NCBI RefSeq assembly: GCF_900110835.1
Contig: NZ_FOJG01000002.1
Location: forward strand, 1,640,979 to 1,704,978
Direction: 5' to 3'
Length of the DNA: 64,000 bases
From: Chitinophaga arvensicola
GTDB taxonomy: Bacteria > Bacteroidota > Bacteroidia > Chitinophagales > Chitinophagaceae
Below the pieces are notes generated by a model, which searched no databases, was not told the DNA's origin, and was given only the letters and a program-made list of their open reading frames with translations. Shown here one piece after another: positions 33,840 to 43,864 of this stretch (positions within the stretch are counted from its first letter, which is position 1; each line of letters starts with the position of its first letter). Both the position numbers and the translations under genes were made by a program.

Positions 33840-36800
33840 TCATTTAAGTTTAATATTCGACATTGTTTTTCTCCTTTTTTTCTTCTCTTCTGCCGACATA
33901 GGAATATCCATTATATTATATTTTTTATTGCGATAATGCCATTTCATAGTGGCATTTCCTGGATCTCCATCCCACGCATAAGCATCCCTTTGAGGTAAAT
34001 TAAGTTGGGCTCTGTATTTATTGATCCTTTCTTCAATGATACCCGGGTTGCTGAGTCCACTAACACCATTTGGATCTTCCACAGTTGTTGTTGCTTTAGG
34101 ATCAAAATATCTTACTCCTACCGTTGTATGCATGGACTCGTGCATAAACCACATCCCAAACCCCCATGCCAAACCATTCAACCCTTCATTCTCCATCCCA
34201 GCTATTCTATTATCAATCTGATTAGTATTCATATAAACAGACCTGCCATCTGATTCGGTTCGAGTAGGCCTATTATTATCAATATGTAGGTTAATTCCAT
34301 CATCAACGTTATCTATTATACCTTTTAAGTAACCTCTTGCATCAGAGCTAGTCCCTTTTGCATTTTCGTTTTTACCATATGCAAGGTTTCCCACATCATC
34401 AATACTTAAATTTAGACCAGTAATATTTTGTAAATCTTCTATAATACTTGCTGCTGCGTATAATCCCTCAACATTTAAGGTTCCATCTTTATTAGTAAAC
34501 ATTTGCCGTATCGCAATGTAGTCACCATTATAATCAACAAAAGCTACCGGATCATTGGCACAATAATTATAAGGGGTAAAACTAAGGTAAGTCTCAGCCA
34601 ATCTATCCTGTATATGAAACCGTCCTATCTGTGCATCATACATCCTGGCACCATAATCATACCACTCCAAACCTGAGCCATTTCCAAACTCCTTACTCTG
34701 CAACTCCTTTCCATTATACTTCAACCTATTCTCTGCATAATTACTCCCCTTCAACGCATTTGAAGATATCCCTGCCATCGCGAGCCCAAATGGATAATAA
34801 TGCGTCTCCTCCAACACCGGCCCAGATGCCTGCGCTACCACTAAATTATCAAAATACACCTCTTGTGTACCTTCATTACTCGTGTAAACATACAAAAAAC
34901 CGCTCTTTTCCATCACCATCTTATCCTGAGCCAGTGTCTGCAGTTCATCAGGTGTAGCTTTTACCTGTTTTACCCCGCTGTTCCCATCCACCAATTTAAA
35001 CTGATCATCAAATAAAACAAAGTTGAGATAAGCTTTGGGTCTGTCTGCATCAGGTTGATCAGGATTTTTTTCTTTAAGACGGCGATAGTCTTCGTTATAG
35101 AAAGTGCTGTTAAACGGTGTAACCGGATCTTGTGCAGCTACAGCATGTTCTCCGGAAGTAGAGGTACCGCCGCTAAAGGTTTGTACCAGATCAGCTAAGA
35201 TATTTACAGCTGGTGTTTCTTTTGAAGTAGTTTCGGTGGGTCCCTGGGATTTGTAAAATGCTTTGGCCCCTATATCAATCGTATCGCCTGCCATTACCCT
35301 TAATACCAGTGACGGACCAATCTTCTTTCCGTTACCGGCAGCAGTAAGCCTGGCCACTGATTGGTTACTACTATCATTTTCGTCAGCGGGATAGCCCACT
35401 GGCTTTGCTGCCCGGGTATCATCAATATTACTGAACAGGGCTGTTTCCTTTGCCGCAGCCGGGGTTTCCATTGTGGCTGCATACATAGTGCGGTCTGTTT
35501 GTTCAGTAAGTACCAGCCGGGTATTGCCAAGGTGGTCTTTTACAAAATAATCATAGGCCCAATCTACCGGCTGCCCTGTCCGGAATACGGTCCGGATCCG
35601 TCCTTCTTCATGAGCGGCAAACTGCAATGTGTCGTTCTGGTATACAAATCCATTTATATAATCTGTGGTGGTTATTTTCTGTTGGTTACCTGTATTATCG
35701 GTGACTATTTTTCGCACTTTGGTACCGGCCGCATCATAGAGATAACGGATGGTGCCCTTATTGGTAATAGTAATCAGGGAAGGAAGATTCAGATGATTAT
35801 AGGTAATGCTGGCAATTCCCTTGTTCAGGTCTTTGATCAGATTACCGGAAGAATCGTAGTCATAGTCATCTCCCGTATTTACCCCATTTTTAAAATCACC
35901 GAGGGCAGTTAATACCGTACTGGAGTCATACACGCTTCTCAGTTTGTTGCTCCCTGGGCGGTAACCATAGGCTAAACGATCAATGGGAGCGGCAGTTGTG
36001 CCATCCATACCAAATTGGGCTAACTTAGTGATATTTCCATTGGCATCGTAATTTATCCAATTGGTACTAAAATTCATCTCTGTCTTTGTCCAGGCGCTGC
36101 CGGTTGTATTCTGCTGACTGAACTCGGCGTGAGTCAGGCGGTTTACCTTATCATAATTATAACCATAGGCGCGGGGACGTGGATCATTCCAGCCTCTCCA
36201 GCGGATACCCGCAATGTTGCCATTGAATACAGTATCCTTGAATCCGTAATCATAATTCAACTCCTGGCCAAAATGACTGGTATCTGCCACACCGTTTAAG
36301 TATTTTTTGTTGATGCTGCTCATCCAGCCGCGGATATTGTATCCGAAAGAGATGCGTTCAATGGGAGCAGCAGTCCCCTTGATACCCAGCCGTTTGGCTT
36401 TCAACTGACCTAATTCATCATATTCATTCACTGCTATATTTCTTAATGTAGCAGGATCATTATTAAACTGTTTCTGAACAGCGATTAAACGTCCTGCATC
36501 ATCGTACGACAACATCGTTTGTACTTGCACTTTAGGAATCGTTCCGCTACGGGGATTAGTATGATACTGGTAAGTGCTTAATACTTTGCCGCTGAAATCA
36601 TATTCATTGGTCACAACATCACGGCCACCAGACACATTATCATTGATGCTTTGCAACTGTCGTCCTTTTGCATCGTAGTAAATTGTGTTGGTGAGCCAGG
36701 TGTCTGTTCCCACAACCCGGACTTTCCCCCCTGTGGCCAACCCCTTGGTGGAATTACTGATGTCAAAATACTCCCTGTATCTATTGGCAGGCTTCTGTAA

Positions 36801-38288
36801 AAAGGCTGTATCCGATTTTACAGGGGCCTGCGCTCCTGTAAATCCATATTTATCATAGAAGGTATAAGTAAGTGGTGTTAGCGAGGACGCAGGAATAGCT
36901 GGTAGCGGATTACTAATCTGCACTACCGTAGTTCCTTTATTAAATGATGGATCTATAAATGCCTCAAATGGAATACTGGTACCTGAATCAAATCCATCGG
37001 TAAACTCAATAGTTCTGGTAGCTTTATAAATGGTACTGTCATGCACAGCCACCACCAGATCCATTTCTCCCGGGAAAGTATAACTGGTGGAATCAATTTT
37101 GTTAACTACGCTGTTCATACCAGCCTGTAGTACTTCCCGGCTGGTACCTGCATTATACAATGCTGTTTCTATCGGCCGGTTTAAAGCGTCATAAAATGTA
37201 ACCAGCCACTTGCCGGAATCTTTCAGATTCCCATCTCTGGAAAATACCAATCGGTCGCGGGTATCATACACCATTTCAGTGGAATCTGCTCCAGGAATCT
37301 TTTTTACAATCATCCGGTTCCGGCCATCATAACGATATTGAAAGCATAACTCCCTGGCTACATTCACCAGGTTCCAGGTTCCTGTTATATTTTCCACTGC
37401 CAGCGGAGGAACTACAAACCTTAAATTATTCAGATCATCATAGATATAATAAGTGCACAACCAACCTACGTGAGCAGTCCCGGTAATATTACCTGATTGC
37501 ACTTTTTTCAGGATTACCAATCCATTTTTATCTTTGTACTCTACTACCTGGTTACGTGCTTCATCAGTTGTTACATTCTTGTACAACTGCCCGGCAGGAT
37601 AAAAGGCGGTGCTGGTGGGTAGGGTACCTCCAACTGGAATAGTCCATATTCTTACAGAATCGCTGACCATATTCACCTGGTATTGCTGACTTACCGGATG
37701 ATTTCCGCCTGACTTTGCCCAACTGTTTCCTGGTGCATAAGTATTGGTCACCCGGCTTAAAGGAGAAGCTTCAAATTCCTGCTGACTGTAATAAATGCTC
37801 TCTCCAGTAGCAGACGGACTTAATATCGTATCCTGATAAAAAGCTTTCTGAGTGTTAAAGGGATCTGTTTTGAACTTACCGTCATTCGTATTGCCAGATT
37901 TCGGTACATAAGGCAAATATTTAAAAGATTCTCTCCCAAAATCATCATATACTATTGGCGCCACAATATCTTTCCCACCCGTACTCAGGCTCTTGTTTAC
38001 CGTTTGCAGGGGACGCCCTAGTCCATCGAAATATTGCGTAGTTTGTTTCACTTCCTTTAATAAGCGCGCAGAAGCTCTTACAAAAGCAGTATCACCACTG
38101 GGCATGGAAGGTTCCCATATACGGATATAGTTAACAGTTGAGTTAGTATATGTTCCAGGAACAGGAACTGCTATAGCGCTTTTTCTCAACACATTAGCAT
38201 CTGGTATATTTACCTGTCCTTGTACCACCCCCAAAACAAAAAACAGCGTTAAGCAACAAACAAGATATTTCATATAGGCATTAAACAT
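33840..38288 (-). CDS. RHS-repeat polymorphic toxin (DUF6443 type) with C-terminal HExxH domain
   Basis: About 1,482 residues from the ATG at 38288 (TTG at 38294 and ATG at 38273 are alternatives). Signal peptide (MKYLVCCLTLFFVLGVVQG), DUF6443-like N-terminal part (QTTQYFDGLGRPLQTV), many YD/RHS repeats, then the RHS-associated core (GLEWYDYGARMYDAQIGRF, PYNYCANDPVAFVDYNGD). The last about 226 residues are variable and carry HESMH (about residues 1383-1387) with a later PGIIEERINKYR, the pattern of a zinc metallopeptidase with Glu as third ligand. The RHS shell should encapsulate this toxin tip. Third gene of a four-gene operon; the tip DNA is AT-richer than the core. Confidence 0.88.
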   Translation of the reverse strand: MFNAYMKYLVCCLTLFFVLGVVQGQVNIPDANVLRKSAIAVPVPGTYTNSTVNYIRIWEPSMPSGDTAFVRASARLLKEVKQTTQYFDGLGRPLQTVNKSLSTGGKDIVAPIVYDDFGRESFKYLPYVPKSGNTNDGKFKTDPFNTQKAFYQDTILSPSATGESIYYSQQEFEASPLSRVTNTYAPGNSWAKSGGNHPVSQQYQVNMVSDSVRIWTIPVGGTLPTSTAFYPAGQLYKNVTTDEARNQVVEYKDKNGLVILKKVQSGNITGTAHVGWLCTYYIYDDLNNLRFVVPPLAVENITGTWNLVNVARELCFQYRYDGRNRMIVKKIPGADSTEMVYDTRDRLVFSRDGNLKDSGKWLVTFYDALNRPIETALYNAGTSREVLQAGMNSVVNKIDSTSYTFPGEMDLVVAVHDSTIYKATRTIEFTDGFDSGTSIPFEAFIDPSFNKGTTVVQISNPLPAIPASSLTPLTYTFYDKYGFTGAQAPVKSDTAFLQKPANRYREYFDISNSTKGLATGGKVRVVGTDTWLTNTIYYDAKGRQLQSINDNVSGGRDVVTNEYDFSGKVLSTYQYHTNPRSGTIPKVQVQTMLSYDDAGRLIAVQKQFNNDPATLRNIAVNEYDELGQLKAKRLGIKGTAAPIERISFGYNIRGWMSSINKKYLNGVADTSHFGQELNYDYGFKDTVFNGNIAGIRWRGWNDPRPRAYGYNYDKVNRLTHAEFSQQNTTGSAWTKTEMNFSTNWINYDANGNITKLAQFGMDGTTAAPIDRLAYGYRPGSNKLRSVYDSSTVLTALGDFKNGVNTGDDYDYDSSGNLIKDLNKGIASITYNHLNLPSLITITNKGTIRYLYDAAGTKVRKIVTDNTGNQQKITTTDYINGFVYQNDTLQFAAHEEGRIRTVFRTGQPVDWAYDYFVKDHLGNTRLVLTEQTDRTMYAATMETPAAAKETALFSNIDDTRAAKPVGYPADENDSSNQSVARLTAAGNGKKIGPSLVLRVMAGDTIDIGAKAFYKSQGPTETTSKETPAVNILADLVQTFSGGTSTSGEHAVAAQDPVTPFNSTFYNEDYRRLKEKNPDQPDADRPKAYLNFVLFDDQFKLVDGNSGVKQVKATPDELQTLAQDKMVMEKSGFLYVYTSNEGTQEVYFDNLVVAQASGPVLEETHYYPFGLAMAGISSNALKGSNYAENRLKYNGKELQSKEFGNGSGLEWYDYGARMYDAQIGRFHIQDRLAETYLSFTPYNYCANDPVAFVDYNGDYIAIRQMFTNKDGTLNVEGLYAAASIIEDLQNITGLNLSIDDVGNLAYGKNENAKGTSSDARGYLKGIIDNVDDGINLHIDNNRPTRTESDGRSVYMNTNQIDNRIAGMENEGLNGLAWGFGMWFMHESMHTTVGVRYFDPKATTTVEDPNGVSGLSNPGIIEERINKYRAQLNLPQRDAYAWDGDPGNATMKWHYRNKKYNIMDIPMSAEEKKKRRKTMSNIKLK

Positions 38289-38345
38289 ATTCAACAGTAT
38301 TAAATTTCAACTATCAGTTTCTCTTTCCAACATAGATTAAAAACG

Positions 38346-41300
38346 CTATCTGTTAAGAGGGACTGTGTACTGATAGTCTATTTCTTTTAAAATCTTACCA
38401 TAATCATCTTTAATTGTCTTCAATCTACCGAAGGTATCATACTCATAAAAAGTGGACCTTCCGGAAACATCTGTTTCTGATAGCAGTCCAACCAAAGGCA
38501 GATAAGTGTAAGTATTCACCATGGCGCCAGGAAGACCGGTACGCAGCTTATTCAGCTCATTTCTCAGAGCCTGGGGAGTAGATGGGTTTGATAATATATT
38601 GCTATTCACAAGGGCTGCTGCTTCGGCATAAGTTGCTCCTACTATTTTTGCTACAGGATAGAGGTTGTTGTAGCCCCATAAGTATGCTTCCCGGATATCA
38701 CCCGTCTTGCCCTGTTGCAGCATATTTCCTGTTGAATCATAGGCATCAAAATTAATACGGGATACGTAACGACCGTCTTTCTGAAAAACATTGCCATTGA
38801 TTACCGCAGGAAAATAAACACTGGAAGAACCATTGTCTTCGTAGCCCCATAAGGTTTTCGGATATGGCTTATCCGGATAATAGGTAGTGATCACGCCAGC
38901 TACGCTTCTGGCCGCATTCTTCATCGAATATCTTTCAATCGGCACATTGATAATATGACGTTGCTGCAGATACTTAATACCGGCTATATCGGGATCAGTC
39001 AGGACTACCGGCAGATTAAAATCCAAAGGATACCTGGTAGTCGCTGTTTCAGTCTGACCGTCAGATTGAATCGTAGTCTGACGGGTTAATTGTGCATGCA
39101 GCGGGTTATCATAATAATACTTAATTTCCTTTATCAGGGTTACATCTCCCGGAGATCCGTAAAATGTTTCCTTCCTGGAGGTTTCATAAATCCATGGGCA
39201 AAAAATCCTGGAAGGCACTAACCTCCAACCCCAAACGGTAGGCAGCACAAGTGAACAATTGTTGGTTTGGCAATATACGGTATTGGTGCCAGCAAATATG
39301 TAAGCATATAATATGTCTGCAACAAAATAATTACCGTTTTGCAAACTGTCGAAATTATAAATAATTTCCGTTTTGGATAAGTTTCTACCCGTTGAGTCGA
39401 AAATGGTTTCACTTAATAAACTACCCCGTAAATAATCATTATCTTCTACATATTTGTCAGAACCTTCAATAGCTGCCTGAAAATTATCTGCTCCTCCCAG
39501 GTATTCCTGCAGGCGTGAAAATGGCGCGCCAGGAGAAAATGCAGATAACTTCCCGCCCATATTACCATTGCCCGACGTTTCTGTAACAAATCTATAACCG
39601 ATATGACTTCCATGCGTAAGAGCCATACCAGAAACGGGGGAACTATATCTTACCAGGAACCTACAATTCCATACATTTTTATCCGTAAGTTTTGATTCCA
39701 GAAGGCTGAAATCACTCACCAGGTCTCCGGATGAACGCCTGGGATCTGTAGGGTATTTATAAGTAAACTGGCGAACAACAGGTTCGCTGTTAATAAGATC
39801 CCTATTGATAATTTTTTTTATCCGGATTCCACCGGTTTCAATTGTTCTCAAAGTATCACCGAGGCTATAAGAAGTAACTTTGATTTGCGACTGTTCATTC
39901 AGATAATTATCTACCATAGCACGGATACGATAGTTACCAGGCAAGAGAAACATCGCTGATGTTAACTCGTTAGCAAAAGTACCCCGTTCCAATAAAGCGA
40001 CTAAAGAATTATCAGCCTGTACCTTATATAGATACATGGAAGGATTGCCATCAGGAGATGTCAGACCGTTATTGATGCCCTTGCAATAAATGGTTACATC
40101 CTGGGGTTCTGTTATACTAAAATCAGCCTTCACATCAATCATATCAGGATTTGTTTGCCCGATAGTATTCCTGGCCGAAGCAGTGGCAGTATTCCAAATC
40201 TTTTGCCTTTCCGTATTTGTTTTACCACTTTTGGCACCATAGTCATTAAGTTCATACTCAAAAGATGTAGTCCCCCCGGTTGGATATGTTATTTTATTTA
40301 AAACCCCGGTTATTGTAGCGTTAAAATTGGGGCTTCTATTGGCGCCGCTTAAAACAATATGCCTTGAGCCGATGAAGGTATCCAGCGCCGGAAGTAATTT
40401 ACTATTGCTCACACCATTGTTAAACCCCCAGGTATCCTGCGACTTTGCATTGGTTAATGGTACATTTGCGGAATTATAATATTCAAATGAATGCCATTTG
40501 CTGGCATTGGGAGTACTTCCCTCTTCTCCAACGCTATCCAACCTGAGTCGTCTGGATCTGATGTCAGTATTGGTTAAAGATCCATGGTAACCATATTTCA
40601 GATTAAACCTCCGGATGATATTTCCTTTCTTATCTTCTACAACTATAGAATCCAGTTTACTCCTGTATGTTGCATCTCGCCTGTTTGCCGCATTATAGAA
40701 ATTCACTTTTCCCGCTGGCGAAGTAATACTGATTAACTTTTTAGTGGCAGCACGCACATTAAAATTGGTGATTCCTCCATCGCCCATAGGATCACAGGTG
40801 CCAGCTGTTAATGTATAGTCAACCTCAGAACTCTGTTCACTGATAACATCATCCACATCGGATGCATAAGTAAAGTCAACGTTTCCGTAAGGAGTAACAA
40901 TGGTTGTCAGATACCAGCTGGAATTATACTCTTCTTCAAAAACGGTACCCACTGTATAGGAGGTTTCATTTGTATTAAATTTATAAATAATCCCATTCTC
41001 ATCAATTATCTGAAAACTACCTAACCTGGAGGAAAAAGTTATATCCAGCGGCTGAAAGGGAATAATATGCACTTTATTCTGAGGCGTAGCATCAATAATA
41101 AATTTGCCACTTCTCCCGTTGAAATTAAATGAAAAATTATCCGGCACCAGATCCCAGGTACCATTAACAGCCTGACGGACATTATTTGAATGCGGAATTA
41201 AGGAATCCAGAGTGGCCATTTTGCCCAGGATCATATAACCATTTTCATCCGGTTTTACGTTAACACTTCTTGTCACTACACCACCTGCATTCAAAGACCA

Positions 41301-41591
41301 GCCCAAACCCACCTGCGAAGCAAGTTCATTTACTTTAAGTCCTCCGGAATAATAACTCAACGAAATAGGTAATGAAAACTGTCCGAAGGAAATAGCATAC
41401 AAAGGAATATTGATATTTGGGATGCCGGTATATAAACCAACAGGCACATCGCCATACTTTCCCAGGGCAGCCGCATTGGGCGACGGAGGAACAACTTTTG
41501 CCACTTCAAGTGCATTTGTGCCATTCGTTAACTGCGCAAACAAACAAATACTCCAGGATAGGGAAATCAACAATAAATAGAGCTTCTTCAT
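38346..41591 (-). CDS. SpvB/TcB-like RHS-repeat protein
   Basis: 1,081 residues with signal peptide (MKKLYLLLISLSWSICLFA). The N-terminal part (LPISLSYYSGGLKVNE, VGLGWSLNAGGVVTRS) resembles the SpvB/TcB start of ABC-type toxin subunits. The body is beta-rich and the end holds YD repeats (GRSTFYEYDTFGRLKTIKD). It lacks the RHS-associated core and variable tip. It lies 51 bp before the RHS toxin gene, so both are probably expressed together; by analogy with TcB-TcC they may form a joint shell around the toxin tip. That partnership is inferred. Confidence 0.78.
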   Translation of the reverse strand: MKKLYLLLISLSWSICLFAQLTNGTNALEVAKVVPPSPNAAALGKYGDVPVGLYTGIPNINIPLYAISFGQFSLPISLSYYSGGLKVNELASQVGLGWSLNAGGVVTRSVNVKPDENGYMILGKMATLDSLIPHSNNVRQAVNGTWDLVPDNFSFNFNGRSGKFIIDATPQNKVHIIPFQPLDITFSSRLGSFQIIDENGIIYKFNTNETSYTVGTVFEEEYNSSWYLTTIVTPYGNVDFTYASDVDDVISEQSSEVDYTLTAGTCDPMGDGGITNFNVRAATKKLISITSPAGKVNFYNAANRRDATYRSKLDSIVVEDKKGNIIRRFNLKYGYHGSLTNTDIRSRRLRLDSVGEEGSTPNASKWHSFEYYNSANVPLTNAKSQDTWGFNNGVSNSKLLPALDTFIGSRHIVLSGANRSPNFNATITGVLNKITYPTGGTTSFEYELNDYGAKSGKTNTERQKIWNTATASARNTIGQTNPDMIDVKADFSITEPQDVTIYCKGINNGLTSPDGNPSMYLYKVQADNSLVALLERGTFANELTSAMFLLPGNYRIRAMVDNYLNEQSQIKVTSYSLGDTLRTIETGGIRIKKIINRDLINSEPVVRQFTYKYPTDPRRSSGDLVSDFSLLESKLTDKNVWNCRFLVRYSSPVSGMALTHGSHIGYRFVTETSGNGNMGGKLSAFSPGAPFSRLQEYLGGADNFQAAIEGSDKYVEDNDYLRGSLLSETIFDSTGRNLSKTEIIYNFDSLQNGNYFVADILYAYIFAGTNTVYCQTNNCSLVLPTVWGWRLVPSRIFCPWIYETSRKETFYGSPGDVTLIKEIKYYYDNPLHAQLTRQTTIQSDGQTETATTRYPLDFNLPVVLTDPDIAGIKYLQQRHIINVPIERYSMKNAARSVAGVITTYYPDKPYPKTLWGYEDNGSSSVYFPAVINGNVFQKDGRYVSRINFDAYDSTGNMLQQGKTGDIREAYLWGYNNLYPVAKIVGATYAEAAALVNSNILSNPSTPQALRNELNKLRTGLPGAMVNTYTYLPLVGLLSETDVSGRSTFYEYDTFGRLKTIKDDYGKILKEIDYQYTVPLNR

Positions 41592-41627
41592 TCAAGGTAA
41601 ATTATACAACTATTATTTATGAGTCTT

Positions 41628-43082
41628 TTAAAAATTATACCCCAGCCTCACCTTCACCGGATCTGTTCTCGGCACATGCTGGTTATACAAAAAATCAAAC
41701 AGTACCATCATATTTCCTTTCAGCTTACTATTGATCTTATATTTCTTACTGATTCCTATCAAACCGCTCTGCGTCCACTTCTGCCCTACTCCATCCGGTA
41801 CGCCGGCATAATCCGGCTGATAATTTTGTTCATAACCGCCATTCAGGAAGAAGGTGCCTTTCAGTTTCCAATCAATAAACGAACGGATGCCCATGCCCTG
41901 ACCTGAAAAGTGAATATTATCGAAGCCGGTACCCATTCCCAGCTTATAGGAAAGACCGATACCCGTGCTGCCGTTCTTATGAAACTTATAGGCTACCTGC
42001 CCGGCCAGATCACCGGTAGTAGGAAAGAATTTATTGCTGCGCTGGAACTGGACATTACTCCCAAATTCCAACCGCTGCATAAAGCTCTTGGTTTTCATTT
42101 CATTGGGTTTGAAATCTGGCATTTCCGCCGCATTGTCCAGGTCAGGGAATTTACTTTTGAGTTCGTCGAATTTACTGCGGGCTTCGGCCATCTGCTGACT
42201 TACTGCGGCGCCGGCATTCGGGCCGCTGCCGATACGCTGCTGAATCAGCTGTTCCACCTGGCTGCGTGTTTGCAGGCCTTCCAGGCTTTGCGCGGAAGCG
42301 GTGGCGCCCTGTATATTGAATAAGCTGGCAATCTGCGAATGCTTCTGCATGAAATCATTAAAAGCGGGGAGCTTCTTAATCACTTCCATCGCCTTCTGCT
42401 CAGCCTTCTTTTTATCTTTAAATACCTCTTTATATTCTTTCAGTTGCTGGGCGTAGTAGTAGGCCTCTTTGTTCATCTTTTGCAGATCCTTTGTAAAACC
42501 GGTATACTGGCTCAATTGCTCTTTCAGCAGTTGTTTACGCTCGCGGATATACGCTTTAATCTGTTCAGCCTGCTGGAGTTTATCTTTCAGGTTATCGACC
42601 GATTTTAAGGAGCCATTCAGTTTATCCGTAACGCCTTTTGATTTTTCCAGTAATCCTTTGGAGTCTTTCAGAAACGAAAGTGAATTACTCAAGCTATCAA
42701 GATAAGGGCCGCCGGATTGCGTCAATGCACCAGAATACTTTCCTAGCTTGCCACTCATGCGGGATTTCAGGCTTCCTAAAGAATCGATGGAATGCGAAAA
42801 AAGGTTATTGGCTTTGAGGGAATCAATCTTTCCAAGTCTGCGCTTCAATTTCTCCTCTTGCTTCATAAACCGGCTGAGCGCTTTCTCGCTGCGTTTGGAG
42901 ACCAGCCGCTCCATTTTATCCGATTTTTGTTTTACCTGCGAAAGATATTTACCTGGGATAGGTGTCACCTTTTGTATCAGGCTATCTTTAACCTTTCCGG
43001 GAATATCAATAGCCTCCTGTGCCTTCGTAGAAAGGCTTACAGCAGTCAGTGCAGCAAAAAACAGTGTCCGGGAATATTTCAT
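41628..43082 (-). CDS. Secreted coiled-coil protein with C-terminal outer-membrane beta-barrel, partner of the RHS operon
   Basis: 484 residues: signal peptide (MKYSRTLFFAALTAVSLSTKA), a long charged helical region at about residues 30-330 (KSDKMERLVSKRSEKAL, KLQQAEQIKAYIRERKQL) and a C-terminal part of alternating strands (GLSYKLGMGTGFDNI, SFIDWKLKGTFFLNGGY) ending in GYNF. A terminal aromatic residue is typical of outer-membrane barrels. No known family recognised. First gene of the RHS operon, 36 bp before the SpvB-like gene; it could anchor or export the RHS proteins. Confidence 0.65.
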   Translation of the reverse strand: MKYSRTLFFAALTAVSLSTKAQEAIDIPGKVKDSLIQKVTPIPGKYLSQVKQKSDKMERLVSKRSEKALSRFMKQEEKLKRRLGKIDSLKANNLFSHSIDSLGSLKSRMSGKLGKYSGALTQSGGPYLDSLSNSLSFLKDSKGLLEKSKGVTDKLNGSLKSVDNLKDKLQQAEQIKAYIRERKQLLKEQLSQYTGFTKDLQKMNKEAYYYAQQLKEYKEVFKDKKKAEQKAMEVIKKLPAFNDFMQKHSQIASLFNIQGATASAQSLEGLQTRSQVEQLIQQRIGSGPNAGAAVSQQMAEARSKFDELKSKFPDLDNAAEMPDFKPNEMKTKSFMQRLEFGSNVQFQRSNKFFPTTGDLAGQVAYKFHKNGSTGIGLSYKLGMGTGFDNIHFSGQGMGIRSFIDWKLKGTFFLNGGYEQNYQPDYAGVPDGVGQKWTQSGLIGISKKYKINSKLKGNMMVLFDFLYNQHVPRTDPVKVRLGYNF

Positions 43083-43210
43083 AAAATAAGGGAAAACGTT
43101 GGTTAAACGCTACAGTCTATATTGAAAAACAAACGGTTAACAATAATTCTGACAAAGGAAATAACTAATCAGGAATAAAGCGTTAACACGTTCGTTGTAT
43201 TTAAACGCAA

Positions 43211-43807
43211 TTAACTCCCCGGCACTTTCCTTCGCCATTGGGGCTTCTTTTCCATTTGCGGGTAGAGTAAACTGGTTTTTAAAGATATAAAAAAGCGGGA
43301 TAATAATGCTTCATATGCATCATTTGTGTACCACCTTACCTTTGAATTAAAACTTATCATATAATCAGGTGCATCAAACGTCCCATCATCTTGTGCCGGC
43401 CCTGTTGACGCATTTACAATGCTATCAGCTGCCCGGGAAAGATACTGCCATTGAAGCGTATCTATATTAAAGCTGAATCCTTCAAAAAAATGGAGAACAT
43501 TTTCTTCTTTAGATTTATTCCGGAAGTATGGTGGCGCCACCTGATAAATCACCCCCTTTATTACACCTTTGTGTTTATTAAGACGTACCAACACAGACGT
43601 ATCAAATTGCCTGGCATAATAAAAAATAAGCTCATTGCTATCAGGAATACTTGCAATATCGAGGAAAGGGAACTGCGTCAGTGTAGCATTTAAATATACC
43701 AAAAGGGAATCGGCATTGGCATCTTTGCTGGCATTGTTTTTTTCTGTTTGCAGATGTTGACAGCAAATCATCAGCAATAGAGTGCTCAATAACAATAGAA
43801 TTTTCAT
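43211..43807 (-). CDS. Putative lipoprotein, unknown function
   Basis: From the ATG at 43807 the product has 198 residues and a signal peptide with lipobox (LLLMIC at about residue 14). A longer frame to 43981 starts antisense to the VOC gene and adds residues with no signal, so I reject that start. The mature part (SNELIFYYARQFDTSVLVRL) shows no recognised domain. It is 128 bp upstream of the RHS operon on the same strand and might share its transcript, but I see no functional link. Confidence 0.6.
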   Translation of the reverse strand: MKILLLLSTLLLMICCQHLQTEKNNASKDANADSLLVYLNATLTQFPFLDIASIPDSNELIFYYARQFDTSVLVRLNKHKGVIKGVIYQVAPPYFRNKSKEENVLHFFEGFSFNIDTLQWQYLSRAADSIVNASTGPAQDDGTFDAPDYMISFNSKVRWYTNDAYEALLSRFFISLKTSLLYPQMEKKPQWRRKVPGS

Positions 43808-43864
43808 ATCTATTCTTTCGTATTCTGCATAATAAATAATAATTTCCATTAATAAAATACCGGG

